Positions 1 to 11,590 of a stretch of 64,000 nucleotides of DNA are shown here, one piece after another. Made by a program: the position numbers and the translations under genes. The DNA is from Podospora comata. Taxonomy: Eukaryota > Ascomycota > Sordariomycetes > Sordariales > Podosporaceae. The notes below the pieces were generated by a model. The model saw only the letters and a list, made by a program, of their open reading frames with translations. It did no database searches and was not told the origin of the DNA. The first letter of the stretch is position 1. Each line of letters opens with the position of its first letter. The stretch is from positions 7,192,001-7,256,000 of the forward strand of contig CP071493.1 of NCBI GenBank assembly GCA_017354895.1, written 5' to 3'.

Positions 1-575
1 CGTTCCAGAGGTTGTAAGCGTTGAGGGAAGCGAGGATGAGGGCGGGAGGGACGGTGCTGCGGGCGGTTGTGTGGTTAGCTTGGTGGTACGTCATTGGCTG
101 TTGTTTTGTTTCTCCTGATATTGTGATTTCATGCGCCCCCCGATCTCCAGCTCCCCGACCATGGCTCGCTCTGACTCCTCCTCGTCTTCCCGTTCGTTTC
201 CACCAGTTGTTTCTGATATCTGGGAGCTGTTTCTGATATTCGGGAGCTGTTCCAACACCCTGAGGGCGACATGAAAACCACGCATTCGGTGGTGACAATA
301 GAGGGGCTTCGGGAGAGTCATACTAGAGGGAGATCTTGCGCCAGAGCTCTGTTGAAACCTTGTTAGCTATCTCGGACCACCAATTGAGTTCCCGGGGGGT
401 AGCCGAGGGTATCGCAGGAGGTACACTCACCGGTGGTGCCCTTGGCGTGCTCCTTGACGTGACGGCGCTCACGGACGAAGGCGTTCTCGCCGGCGTGCTC
501 GGTGCTGGCAAGGCGGCGCTGGGCCTGGGTGCGCAGCTGGGCGGCGAACCGCATAACCTGGCGCTGGGCAATCAT
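1..575 (-). CDS. COX13: Cytochrome c oxidase subunit VIa (COX13), 3' end cut off by window edge
   Basis: This is the 5' part of a nuclear gene for the small subunit VIa (Cox13/COX6A) of mitochondrial complex IV, an inner-membrane protein of the respiratory chain. Three exons join in frame: 431-575, 324-348 and 1-56, the last running off the window. The first exon gives an Arg/Ala-rich mitochondrial presequence followed by the conserved ENAFVRERRHVKEHAKGTT. The second gives ELWRKISL, and the third TVPPALILASLNAYNLWN, the start of the single transmembrane helix. The second intron (57-323) is long for this window. The start at 575 was chosen because it begins the presequence. COX13 next to APN2 is a well-known flank of Sordariomycete mating-type loci. 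The identity rests on recognition of the family sequence. Confidence 0.88.
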
Positions 576-1237
576 GGTGAGTGGCTGGTGGGTTGGGTGC
601 CGTTCAACGAAAGGGGGGGGGGGTGGGTTCGTGGTGGTTTTGTCAAAGATGAAGCAATTGACCCGCCTCTCGTTGCTGTTGGCCTGGGGTGAGGTCACAG
701 TCCAATCAGCTCATTTTCGGCTGCTCCTCGGGTTTGTGGCGGTGGTCCGTGCTTTCCGGAGCTCTCTCTCGCTGGGGTGCCAAGACCGGTGACATAATTT
801 CCACTTTGACATCTGAAAGCAGATCATGTGACCTCGCGCGTCCCTGGCGGGAAGAGCGCCCGTCGCCACGCCACGCCACGCCACGCCAGCCACGACTTTG
901 GGGTGGCAGACCATCTTCAGCAGGTGTGAGTTGACGATTTCAAAGATACAGAGAGAGATGGGATGAACAGGTATCTTATCAATTAAAATTACCTCTAAAT
1001 CTCTTCATAGTGAAGGGAAAGCCCCTACCACCGCAGTCGTACCCCCCCCCTCCCCCCGAACTTCCTCTTTTGCTTCGCCTTGTTCAACTTCACCCCATCG
1101 ACCGGTGAATGCAACATCTCTGATTCCCCCACTGGGTTGTATCTCTGGCGCCCGTTCTCTCCGGTTCAAGTTCCCAGTCGTTACACCAAATAACCTAGAT
1201 CTTGGCGTTGGTGCATGCCAATCATCTGAGTGTCGAG
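576..1237. promoter_or_regulatory. Divergent promoter region between COX13 and APN2
   Basis: These 662 bases separate two genes transcribed away from each other and must carry both promoters. A short CCACG tandem run lies at about 870-893. A pyrimidine-rich stretch at about 1040-1080 is typical of fungal upstream regions. The segment 903-921 has an exact 19-base twin at 11132-11150 on the other side of the MAT genes. No convincing TATA box or coding sequence is visible. Confidence 0.5.
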
Positions 1238-3506
1238 ATGCCACTTCGAATCACGTCATGGAATGGTAAGCTACCGTCTCTCCAATTCCACCAGTTTCTG
1301 GTTTGGCCTAACATCATATACATAGTCAATGGCATCAGGTTTGCACCCGCCCAGTTGAGCCTGCGTGTGGAGATCGCTTGTCTGACCAGCTCCAGAAATC
1401 CATTCGGGTATGAGCCATGGCGCGCAAACCGTACCTATCAGGTAGGAGCTGTGGTGCTGCTCTGGCAGAGGTTCAAAGAAACTGACGGACTGTAGGCAAT
1501 GTTCGACACGCTGGAGGCAGACATTGTTGTCATGCAAGAGGCCAAGATCCAGCGCAAGGACCTGCAGGATGACATGGTCTTGATTCCAGGATGGGATGTC
1601 TACTTCAGCCTCCCCAAGCATAAGAAGGGTATTTCTTCCCTTCTTTATGTCCTGTTTTGGCTGGGTTTCTGAATCTCTCTCAGGCTATTCTGGAGTTGCC
1701 ATTTACACTCGTTCTTCCAAGTGCGCTCCCATCCGCGCCGAGGAAGGCATCACCGGCATCCTCTGCCCACCAAACTCCTCCACAACTTTCAGAGACCTTC
1801 CAGAAGACCAACAGATCGGAGGTTATCCGAAACCAGGACAGCTTTCCGGCGAAGTTGACGAAGCCACACTTGACTCTGAGGGCCGCTGTGTCATCCTCGA
1901 GTTTCCAGCTTTTGTTCTCGTAGGAGTCTACAGCCCAGCAACCCGAGACGAATCACGGGACGAGTTCCGCCATGCTTTCACTGAAGCCATGGACGTCAGA
2001 GTACGCAATCTCGTCGCGATGGGAAAGGAGGTGGTTCTTACCGGTGATCTCAACATCATTCGCTCAGAATTGGACACGGCCGGTCTGGTCGAACAATTAC
2101 GAAAGGAAGAAGTGAGTCTTGATGACTTCTTCTCCAGTCCGTCCCGCCGCTTTCTCAACCAAATAGTATTTGGGGGACGTGTGGTTGGGACAAGAGACGA
2201 GGGCCGTGAGGAAGCTGTTCTATGGGACCTCTGCAGGGAATTCCATCCCACCCGTACCGGAATGTACACTTGCTGGGATACTCGGAAAAATTGCAGGCCG
2301 GGGAACTTTGGGAGCCGGATTGATTACGTTCTCTGCAGCTCTGGAATCAAGGACTGGTTCATTGACGCCAACATCCAGGAGGGTCTTCTCGGTTCTGACC
2401 ACTGCCCAGTCTATGCCACCATGGGCGATACTGTCAATCACAACGGCACGACGGTTCCCATCACCGATGTCATGAACCCCACGGGCATGTTCAAGGACGG
2501 CGAACGGCAACGAGAGTGGACCATCAAAGATGCCCTCCCAACTTCGGCAAAGCTGATACCAGAATTTAGCAACCGACGGAGCATCAAGGACATGTTCTTC
2601 AAGAAGCCTAGAGCGACGATCAAGCCAACGACAGCAACAGCCATGCCGGGCAGTCAAGACCCACCTCCTCTCACCATTACCATCTCTACGGGCCCTGAGA
2701 AAGACTCTTGGGCCCAGGGCGATCTGGCCTCCTCACAGCCATCGAGTCAAGTCACAGCACCCCCAAGCTCGGGCAGCACACTTGCGGCCTCTCCACAAAA
2801 GCCACCAGCGAAACGCCCAGCAGTCGCTTCCCCTGCTAAAAGACCACAGAAGAAGGGAAAGGTCACACTTGCGAAAGAGCCGGCCAAGACTGGTGCGAGT
2901 GCCTCCCAGGGCACGCTGAAAAGCTTCTTCAAGCCCAAGACACCCGTTCCCAGCCCAAGCCAAAAACCAACCAACACAAACAACACAGCCTCGGCCACAG
3001 CAAACATTTCTACAGCTTCAGAGTTGCTACCAGCAGAATTACCCCCTGAAATCCCAAGCCCCAACCAATCTTTGAAAGGGAGCGCCGAAAGCTCTGCCAA
3101 GGAAACGCCCCTGACGACCGTCCCAACTGACGACAAGGTATTTGATCCTATTGAGAACAAAGCCTCCTGGTCTAAGCTCCTTGGCAAGCGCGTCGTCCCA
3201 AAGTGTGAGCATGGCGAGGATTGCGTATCGAGGATAACGAAGAAGCCGGGGGTCAATTGTGGTGTGTTCTTCCCCCTCATATCTTCTCTGCCCACTGCTT
3301 GTTCGTTTGTCTCTCTGATGTCTGAAATTTGCCCCCGTCATCGTCTATCATGTCTTTTCTGTGATGAAGCTGACCGCGATGTTTGCTGCAACAGGCCGGT
3401 CCTTCTTCATGTGCGCCCGTCCCACGGGTCCGTCTGGCAAGAAGGAGGACGGGACGACGGAATTCTGCTGCAAGACCTTCATCTGGAGCAGCGAGTGGAA
3501 GCCTAG
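1238..3506 (+). CDS. APN2: AP endonuclease 2 (DNA-(apurinic/apyrimidinic site) lyase 2)
   Basis: Apn2 cleaves DNA at abasic sites and cleans 3' ends in base excision repair in the nucleus. Six exons fit one 636-aa frame: 1238-1265, 1326-1338, 1396-1441, 1496-1628, 1684-3262 and 3395-3506. The exonuclease-endonuclease-phosphatase fold fills roughly residues 1-320. It shows ITSWNVNGIR at the N-terminus, the catalytic GDLN (D195, N197) and the closing SDHC (D312, H313). A disordered linker follows and contains QGTLKSFF (residues 482-489, about 2907-2930), a good PCNA-interacting (PIP) box. The last ~55 residues form a GRF zinc finger with CEHGEDC, NCGRSFFMCAR and EFCC. The final intron splits that finger. 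Very short early exons are usual in fungal APN2. The gene is convergent with MAT1-1-3 and marks the left flank of the MAT1 locus. Confidence 0.95.
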
Positions 3507-5458
3507 CTCTTCGGCGTCGTTGTCTGGCTAGTGGTCTCAGAACAGTGGTGTTGATCTGCATTTTGCTACTCGACGGCTACTTGGGGATTTTGGAACGGGG
3601 AGTTTGGGCGTTGAATGATAGGAAAAAGGATGATGGGGATAATACATATTAGCATGTGGCATGGCATCTACCATGATCTGGCTATCTTTTGCGTCACGAT
3701 CACGTTGCTTTGGCTTGGGGAAGAAGACAGGCAGTGGGAAGAGAGGAGGAGTTGGCAGACTGAAGGAAAGTGCCAAAGAGGCAGTTGGCCTAGAACAAGG
3801 GTAATCGAGCTACTTGCTTAATCCAAACGGTATCAGGCGCTGTCCATTTTGCCCGTCTAGCTTAGCCCCAATGACAACTCTTGGTTTGTGCATGCTCGGG
3901 TTTTCCGACATTGGATATGGCCTGCGAGGAAACGGCAGTTTGACAATGAAGAGTCAGTGTGAGGAGAATAGTTCTTTTCTGTGGTGATGATCTGTTCCGA
4001 AGTTTTTTTTTTTTTTTTTTTTTTTGGGTGGGATGCAGCGGCTTGATGGCCTCGTTGAGTCTTGATATTTTGTACCACTACCCATCTGGGATCAGGGGTT
4101 AGCTTCTTCGTCTATCACTGGCAACACCCACCAAGGTGGAAAAAAAAAAAAGTGACGACTTCATGTGGCTCACATCAAATCACACGAAGCTCTGCAGAAA
4201 ATGATATCTCGGGCGTAGATCAATATGATGATGAACTACATGGGGAAGATTATGATCTTGAACTATTTTCTTAGTCGTGGTGGTTGCCCTCACTGTTGAC
4301 AAACCCGGTGGTTGGAGTTGGGGAAGAGAAGTTGCCTCTTAGGCTCAAGTCGTGTGATTTATCTCTGGGTGGTCTCAGGATGGACTGGGAGATCTTGTGT
4401 TGATGATGGGCTTCACTCCGCCGCCGTCACTTCGGTCTCTGGGCTCTTCTCTGCTTCGTCATGCCCTCATTGGTGTCCCCATGCGGTACTGGTAAACTCT
4501 AACTGTCGAGGACATGGCAAGACAAAACAATTCATTCCCAACCACCAAATGATCTCGACGGTGGACTTCGTGATGATCATCTCTCAACGATGACAAAGAC
4601 TTTCTCGACAACAATCACCTCTTCACATCAAGACAAGCGGTTCAAGATCACAAGCACGAGGAACCATCAGAAATCCGGTATGCACCTGATTGTTGTACAG
4701 ACAAAAGAAACTAGTTGCGAGCTTTGAACGAACGTCTTGTTTGAACCCCTTGAGCCAGGTCATTCCGTTCGTCAAACCCATCCATCCATGTGCCCCAACC
4801 TCCACCAGTGAACACCGTCAACACGATCCTCCTCGATATTATGTACCACTGAGAAAAGAGAATGAAAACAAATAGAAAATAAGTAAAATGAAAGAAATAG
4901 CCCACCGTCCCAACACCCAACTCCCCGCTCCGCCCTAACATTGTAAAATGCTATCCATCCGCCAAACTCCTGTTATCCATGCCCAAATCCCAAATCCGAA
5001 CCATGAAGAAAAGAGAAGTATGAGAAGGGGTATCATCCTCCAAGAACCAAACCTATTCGCTTGAGAACATCGCCGCCAGTGAAAATGGCAGGGATCGCAG
5101 GGTATGCTGATGTGTTGATATGAAACAAGTCATTCAGAGAAAAAGCCGTGCAAATGTCGTCATAATTCCATATTGTTGTACCAGGAAGCAGATTCTTCGT
5201 CAGGTAATCGAGTATGTTGTGTTACAAACTGTGTCGCATCCAGTGAAAGCTTTGAAGCTAGAAGAGAGGTCAGCAACCGTTTGTAAAGAGAGAGAGAGGT
5301 GATACGACTTACCATTCTGAACCAACGTCTGGTGCATAGGTCATCGCCCATTGGGCGGCAAACCTTGGGCAAAAGGTCGCAATGACTGAATAGAGTCAGG
5401 AGCTGTAGACACACATTGCATAGAATGGTTGCAGTGATGAGAGACTGCAGCGACGCCT
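3507..5458. other. Intergenic region between APN2 and MAT1-1-3
   Basis: The region lies between the stops of two convergent genes, so it holds both 3' untranslated regions and probably the left idiomorph boundary. A T-run sits at 4003-4025 and a short A-run at about 4140-4152. Short open frames on both strands match no family I recognise and look like chance. I see no RNA gene. Confidence 0.5.
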
Positions 5459-6492
5459 TTAGTTGTTGAGGCTGCCCAGATTCATCACAGTGTCGTTGAG
5501 ATCCGCGGTGGTCAACAAACTTGTGGCCTGCACCGGATACTGGGGCACCGGATTCGTGACCGGCACTGGATACTGGGAGACAGCCTTGATAGTGCTGAAG
5601 AGCTTGCGGCGCTCATTCCGGGTGCGGCGTGCCTGGTAGCGGTACCCAGGATATGCCAGTTTGTGCTTGCGGTCTTCCTCCACCGCGAGAGCCTTGAAGT
5701 GAGCTTTGACCTGGGGTGTCTCCCCCTTCCAAGCCTTAGCGACGATGGATGCTGTGAAAATTAGCAGTTGTGAACACGCAGCAAAAAGCGTGACAAGGGC
5801 TTACAAATAGCACCAGCTGTCAAGCCGGGGTTGTCCTCGTGGAGCCGAGCAGACATCCACTGGCGGTAGATGATGAACTGGTTGCGGGGGCGACGAATAT
5901 GTTCCTTGGTTGTGACCGCAACACTCTGGACCATAGTATCCCTGTTCGACTCAGGCGACACAGGAGCCATGGCAGGATAAACAGCCGGAACCGCATCAGC
6001 AGTGGGAACTCGATCGACAGCGGGAACTAGATCGCCAATAGTCACTGACATGCGTCAGCAATCTGAAGGATCAAATCTGTCCAGGAAATTCTTACCAGTC
6101 GTGTGAATGACGTCGAAAATGCTCGTATCCAGACGAAAGGCCAAAGCAAGGGTCGTGATGTAGTAGAGCATACTGTGCTTCCTGTGAACAATAGCGGCGT
6201 CGAGACCATCGTTCATTTTGCTGCAATGAGTCGAATTAGCAATCAATGTCAATGAGCATTGAAGACGATCAAGAGTTACATACCTGAAGTTGGTGGCAGC
6301 GACGGCCAAGGCGCTGACGACTTCAATATCATCATGATCGTTCGCGACATGCTGGACAACTGTCTCATGATCGACCAGAATGAAGGAAAGGATGTGCGAG
6401 TCGTTTATGATGGGGATATCCATCTTGTCAGAGTACCAGACACGGGCGGTGGTAGCGGGAGAGTTGACGGGAGTGGAGTTGGAGACATCCAT
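5459..6492 (-). CDS. MAT1-1-3: Mating-type protein MAT1-1-3, HMG-box transcription factor
   Basis: MAT1-1-3 (mat A-3 in Neurospora, SMR2 in Podospora) is a nuclear MATA_HMG-type DNA-binding protein needed for sexual development. Four exons join in frame into 288 residues: 6284-6492, 6096-6220, 5805-6044 and 5459-5751. All introns are GT-AG and 53-63 nt long. The HMG box starts near residue 160 with [19 protein letters not shown], then [21 protein letters not shown], and ends in a basic [13 protein letters not shown] segment. An intron interrupts the box after the conserved Ile, a common position in fungal mating HMG genes. The N-terminal half has no domain I recognise. The gene is divergent from MAT1-1-2 and convergent with APN2. 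A MAT1-2-1 identity was considered and set aside, because the neighbours are MAT1-1-2 and MAT1-1-1 and the HMG box sits in the C-terminal half. Confidence 0.92.
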
Positions 6493-7066
6493 TGTAATTC
6501 ACTGGTTATGGTTTGCGTAGTCGAGGTGGTGGTGCGATTTTTGAGAAAGGAAAGGTGAGAATATCTCTTGATGGAGAGTTCAGAGAGAGTCTGAAGAAGG
6601 AAGACTTTGGAAGTTCGGAAAAGAGGTCGCAATGACGGTGAAGTTGTGGTTGATGAATGGGGGAGAGAAATTGAGAAGAGGTGAACAGAAGAAACAAGAG
6701 TTGAAGAAGGGGGGGTGGAAGGAATTAAATAAATCGAAGGGCTGTTCTCTTCAACAGCGAGCAAATATTGTGGGTGGGAAAAAGCAGAAGGCTGGGAAGC
6801 TTGCTTGGTGAGGAAGGAGCAACCCACAGAGAGAGAACAATACTAAGGGAGTGGCAGAATAATATCAGGCAGCGAACCGGGTGGGTGAGGGTCGGGCGAC
6901 CACACCAGATGGGAATATTCACTGCCTTAGTATTATGGGACCCTCTACCCCCACTGTGCACAGTATTTTCTTTGGAAGGGTTGGGTTTCTGCAGAGCTCT
7001 CAGCAAGCTGTATGGAAGTGAAGAGCCTCTTGTTAAAGTATTTCACCACCAAAGGTCGCGCATAAA
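6493..7066. promoter_or_regulatory. Divergent promoter region MAT1-1-3 / MAT1-1-2
   Basis: These 574 bases separate the start codons of two divergently transcribed mating-type genes. The side near MAT1-1-3 is purine-rich on the plus strand, hence pyrimidine-rich on its coding strand, as in many fungal 5' leaders. No coding sequence is convincing. Confidence 0.45.
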
Positions 7067-8413
7067 ATGAATATCACGGACATGGATTCAATATCCTCGC
7101 ATTCGAGCGACGATGATTATTGTGCTAGCCCCACGCATGCAAATATGGACCACCGAGATCTATCCCAGGTAAGTAGATGCCGTTTCTTGAATATATATCA
7201 GCGACTCTTGCTAAGCCAGTTCATGTATAGGTTACGCTTTTAATGGAGTCAACTTTGATCCGCACTGCTCTCCGTACCGACATCCAGCAATTTGAGAAAT
7301 CCTTCGAGCAAATTATCGAGCAGGCTGGTGTGTTTTTGGCAACTACGGAAGAGCATTTCATATCACTTTCGCTGGTCGTCATGGATGAAGATGTACTGAT
7401 CCGCCATCTTTGTGGATTTCTTGCCTCGAAACTTGCCATTGAAGGGTTTCTCTCTTTCCATCAACAGACAATACAGCGTACATCAGGAGGAGATGCTTCA
7501 CTTGCGAAACAAGTGAACGCTGCCACAGTGTTTGTGTTGGAGCTCATTCAGACTTTGATATACCACAAAGAGGCGGCTGACTACCCAGGGAAACACCTGG
7601 GCATGATGTACGATCGCGATGTCAAGTATTTTGGGGGCACTCTTTTCCACCTCAACCCCCAGGTCAATCTTGACGAGGAACTTCCCGAGTTGGACGATTA
7701 CTACGAAGATGTTGATGAGCTCACCAACTACTACCACGGCGAGAAGCTTTCACACCCCCTGAGACAGCTCCCTGGCAATCCTTGGCATAAGTTCTTCGGA
7801 AACTTCCCAGAAACCCGTGTTGAACATGCCGCAGACACCGCTCTCTTCAGAAAGAATCCGCGTCCTGGAGACCTCACTGTTTCCATTCCTGGTACCATTC
7901 TCTTTTTGATACCAGAATTCCGTCAAGAGCATGAGAAATTCAGGCAACTGATGCTAGAAGTAAGCCAAACCTTCAAGACTTCAACTATTCCGTCAAGTTT
8001 CAAGAATTTATTTGATTTTTTAACACATTTACAGCATAGTGAGCTTCCGTTGCCCCTGTTGTTGGAGGAGGCGAGAAAGGAGAGGGTTCAAGTCATTCAG
8101 CGCCGCTTGGCCAATGTGCACCATGGCAATGTTGAATATGACAGCCTTGAACCTTTGTGTAGAGAGAATACTGATATGGTATGCGAGATACCGCGTGGCT
8201 TAATGGGCTGGAAAACAATTGCTAATCTTGAGTACGCAGATACCCCGTCCTGAATACACTCTCGAGGGAAACAGAACATTTGGAATGCAGAACCTCACCG
8301 TCAACTCACCCGACCTAATCGGCGATGCTCTTCCTGAAGGCCGGATTGCAAATGTGGCATCTCAGTTGGAGGGGTTCCCCGCACGATTTCTATCCACTAA
8401 TAAGGATAAGTGA
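7067..8413 (+). CDS. MAT1-1-2: Mating-type protein MAT1-1-2 (PPF/HPG domain)
   Basis: MAT1-1-2 (mat A-2; SMR1 in Podospora) acts after fertilisation in fruiting-body development, and its biochemical role is not established. Four exons give 382 residues: 7067-7168, 7231-7959, 8035-8178 and 8240-8413. The family hallmark HPLRQLPGNPWHKFF lies near residue 209, with the conserved Pro, Pro and Phe positions. The start at 7067 is the first ATG and gives a short acidic leader before the intron; the next in-frame ATG, at 7243, lies in exon 2. The intron at 7960-8034 is 75 nt and stop-free, so retaining it would add 25 residues without a frameshift. I call it an intron because of the good GTAAGC donor, the TTTACAG acceptor and its AT-rich content. 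The last intron has a GTATGC donor. The gene is divergent from MAT1-1-3 and in tandem with MAT1-1-1. Confidence 0.92.
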
Positions 8414-8898
8414 ATGTAGAAATGAGGCAGATATGAACAGAATATAGAGACGGGGTATGGCTGCGGAGATATTTGAACAGGGAAATAATCCAGCAGCCCC
8501 TTGATGCACTTCAACTCAGAATGCAGATGTATTCAGAGAAATATACAATTCAGATGCTGGTTCAAAAGTACCATTAGTGAATTAATGGGGTGTATGCCAC
8601 GGGTGTGAAATTGCTCAAAGGTTTGCCTTCATTTCATCCCATCTTGGTCTATCAGCTTCGCGGACGATGATTGCTCTTCATCTTAGGTAATCACATGAGC
8701 GTCTTTCTTCAGCCAAACGGGGCAGACGGGGCAGACGTGGCAGTCATTTCTTTGTTGGCTATCCTGCAACAATTTTCGCTCGCCTTTCAACGCAGTTTCC
8801 CGTCTTTACCAGATCACAACTTCGACCGACGTCCATCCACAACACCAACCACCATCGATTTCCACCCTGCCAAATCGATACTTCTTCATACCATCATA
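8414..8898. promoter_or_regulatory. Intergenic/promoter region MAT1-1-2 to MAT1-1-1
   Basis: This 485-base tandem gap holds the 3' end of MAT1-1-2 and the upstream region of MAT1-1-1. The reading frame of MAT1-1-1 stays open upstream to an ATG at 8671. Family comparison favours the start at 8899, since MAGINSILQTFEGL is the usual beginning of the Podospora-type protein. Confidence 0.45.
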
Positions 8899-9876
8899 AT
8901 GGCGGGAATCAACAGTATTTTGCAAACCTTTGAAGGCCTTGGAGAGGGCGATCGAGCCGAAACTATCAAAGTTCTGTCGGATATGATGCGCGAAGGCACA
9001 CCGCGTCAGCCCGCCAAGAAGAAGGTCAACGGCTTCATGGGCTACCGATGTAAGAATCGCGACATTATCGCATTCAAAATTTCTGAAAGCTAATCAATGG
9101 GGAATGTAGCCTACTATTCCTCCATGTTCAGCCAACTGCCTCAAAAGGAGCGATCACCCATCCTCACGACTCTCTGGCAGCAAGACCCATTCCACAAGGA
9201 GTGGGACTTCATGTGTGCAGTTTATTCTGCGATTCGCGATCAGCTTGCCGAGCAAAATGTGACTTTGCAAACCTGGATTCAGTTTGCGGTTACTCCTCTG
9301 GGAATCGCTCCCCGTACTGGCTACATGGAAGCCCTTGGATGGGTTCTCACTCGACTCGACGACGGTACTCATACCTTGCAGCGAATGGACGTTCCGGACA
9401 TCAGACATCATCTTCAGCCCATGAATGGTCTCGGTCTCTTCCTCAGCTGTTTAAATGGTGGCCTTCCGATCTCCGATCCGCAAAACATTATCTCTCAGCT
9501 TTCCGATCCGGCATTCGACGTCATCTGTATCAACACGCAAGTTCCCAAAATTCCGGGCACCTTCGACACCATGTCGGGCTTCCGACAGCTAGCAAAGCAG
9601 AATCCAGCTTTGGCGATGTCATCACTTTTCCAATTGCAGGATACGGATCCGTTGATCGCTCAAGGAGTTGGCATGTATGAGTTCCACAGCGTCGTTAGTC
9701 AACCCGTTCAGAACCACGGCATGCCGCCTACAACAGTGCCACCCATGGAGAGCCACAGCCACGAAGATAACATGGACTTCGCCAAGATCAATGAAGCGGA
9801 GCTCGATGCAATTCTTACGATGTACGACACCAATACCATTGGATACATCGACCCAAACAAGCCCCAGGGGTTCTGA
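8899..9876 (+). CDS. MAT1-1-1: Mating-type protein MAT1-1-1, alpha-box transcription factor
   Basis: MAT1-1-1 (mat A-1; FMR1 in Podospora) is the alpha-domain DNA-binding protein that sets MAT1-1 identity, driving pheromone and receptor expression and later sexual development. Two exons, 8899-9049 and 9110-9876, encode 305 residues. The alpha box starts near residue 39 with KKKVNGFMGYRSYYSSMFSQ, then KERSPILTTLWQQDPFHKEW, and continues to about residue 190. The single 60-nt intron splits the Ser codon after GFMGYR, the conserved intron site of this gene. The C-terminal part is acidic and low in known motifs, as expected. The protein is intact. It lies in tandem with MAT1-1-2 and convergent with SLA2. 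Confidence 0.95.
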
Positions 9877-11590
9877 CTGGACATTTCACCGACGAAATGA
9901 AGAGAGCAAGATTTCCCATGGCGGATATTCCGATCGAGGGCGGGAGGTCAGGAACAAAGATAACCATTGCGGATGGGTACAAGAGGACGGGAGAGCTTGG
10001 AACAAGGAAAAGGGGCGGAAGCTGATCTTTTTGATTCGTCGACGAATGGCATAAGGGAATTGGCAATTGGGCATCACTTTATTTTCTTTCACATAAAGCT
10101 GCGAGCAGAGAGGGTCAACTACATCATCTTCCGGGGCTGCCGAGCATCATCACGGCAACGAGTGTTTGTTCTCGTCAACCTCAATCTCATGTACATTAAT
10201 TAGTGTCTCCTTCCCCCTTCCTCCTCTAGATAAACCCATCAAACTTTGGCTCCGACCAAAACAAAAAAAATAAAATAAAACCCTAATTCTCGCATAACCG
10301 TTGCCAAGTGTGACATGTCGTCGATTTAAGGCTCAATGATCTGCCGCTAATGCAGGTAACCATCGGCCAAGCCCTTCAGCCGCCAAAAAAAAGCCCAGGA
10401 TGCGGCTCCCTGGCAAAGCCATATTTTTGGTGTAACGGTTGGTTCGTGCGCACCGAACTGTTTTTGGGGTTTGATGATTTGGGGGGGGCCTCGAAATCAA
10501 ATGTCACAAGGCAGATAGATGACTAGGAAGTGCGGGCATGGCATAAGGGAATCCGACGGCAAAAAATAAAATAAAAAAATGTGTGGGAGAGATGTTCCCA
10601 ATTGCAGGTGGCAAGACATGCCAGCTCCAGCGTTTTGCTTTCAATCCCTCGCTGCATTCCTTCAACATGGGAACCAACCAACTTGAGCTGGCTGCACCAA
10701 AGGGGAAGGTGAGGGTCTAGGTGGGTTCTGTTTGTTCACGCTGTGATGGGTGGGGGCTACTTTTCCCATCAATATTTTTTTGGCATTTGTGCTCCGGGCA
10801 AGAAACCAGAGGGTTCTGGCTGGTGATGATGGATGGGGGAGCGACGAGCGCGCGGATCCTCACTGGCTAGGAAAATGTGGGGAGGTTGGAGGGGCCAACT
10901 GGTGATGAGGTCAAAAAGCAGGTGGCTGGGGAGAGTATTCACCTGGCTTCCATCGCAAGAGCAAAAGTGAGGAAGGAACGAAATAGGCAGATGGGAATGA
11001 CCTCAGCTTGCCCAATGTGGGCCATCAAGGTTCACAGGTGGCGAACCAGACGCGACGGTGTCAAGCAGCGACCTCACCTCCCCTTCAACCCCAAAACATG
11101 ACCACTCACAAACAGAAACCAAACATCCCATGTGGCAGACCATCTTCAGCCCAGGTCACAAAGAAACATCCAATCTCACATGTCTCACTGCAGACGCCCA
11201 CGTTCATCCAACAAGACATCCGACCAGTCAAGTCATGAAGAAGCAAAAATAGCAGTCTCTTACAATTTGTCTTTCTCTCCAAATACATACATACATCCGA
11301 AGGCAAGTTTCCCCGAGAAAACCACCACGTACCCACCCACCCAACAGACAACAGCATCATACAACCAAACAATTACCAAACAATTACCACAAAATAAAAA
11401 AGAAAAGATAAAAAATAAAAAATAAAAAATAAAAATAAAAACAAACCAGCTTTCATTCTTTTACCCCTCCCTACCCTGATCTGCCTGCTGCCAAAGAGGG
11501 AAAGTGTGTGTGTGTGCTTCGAAACAAAAAGAATACAAAAATGTGACAGCCACCTCCGCTCAAAAACTCTCGGCCCCTTATTCCTTCATC
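9877..11590. other. Intergenic region between MAT1-1-1 and SLA2
   Basis: These 1.7 kb contain the 3' ends of two convergent genes and presumably the right idiomorph border. Local features are A-rich runs at about 10260-10280 and 11390-11440, and the exact 19-base copy (11132-11150) of a segment at 903-921. Short frames here do not resemble proteins. Confidence 0.5.

Noticed and set aside
5459-6492. Reading the HMG gene as MAT1-2-1
   Set aside because: It sits beside MAT1-1-2 and MAT1-1-1, and its HMG box is in the C-terminal half, both as expected for MAT1-1-3.
8671-8898. Upstream in-frame ATG that would extend MAT1-1-1 by 76 residues
   Set aside because: The extra residues have no family match, and the alpha-box protein conventionally starts at MAGINS.
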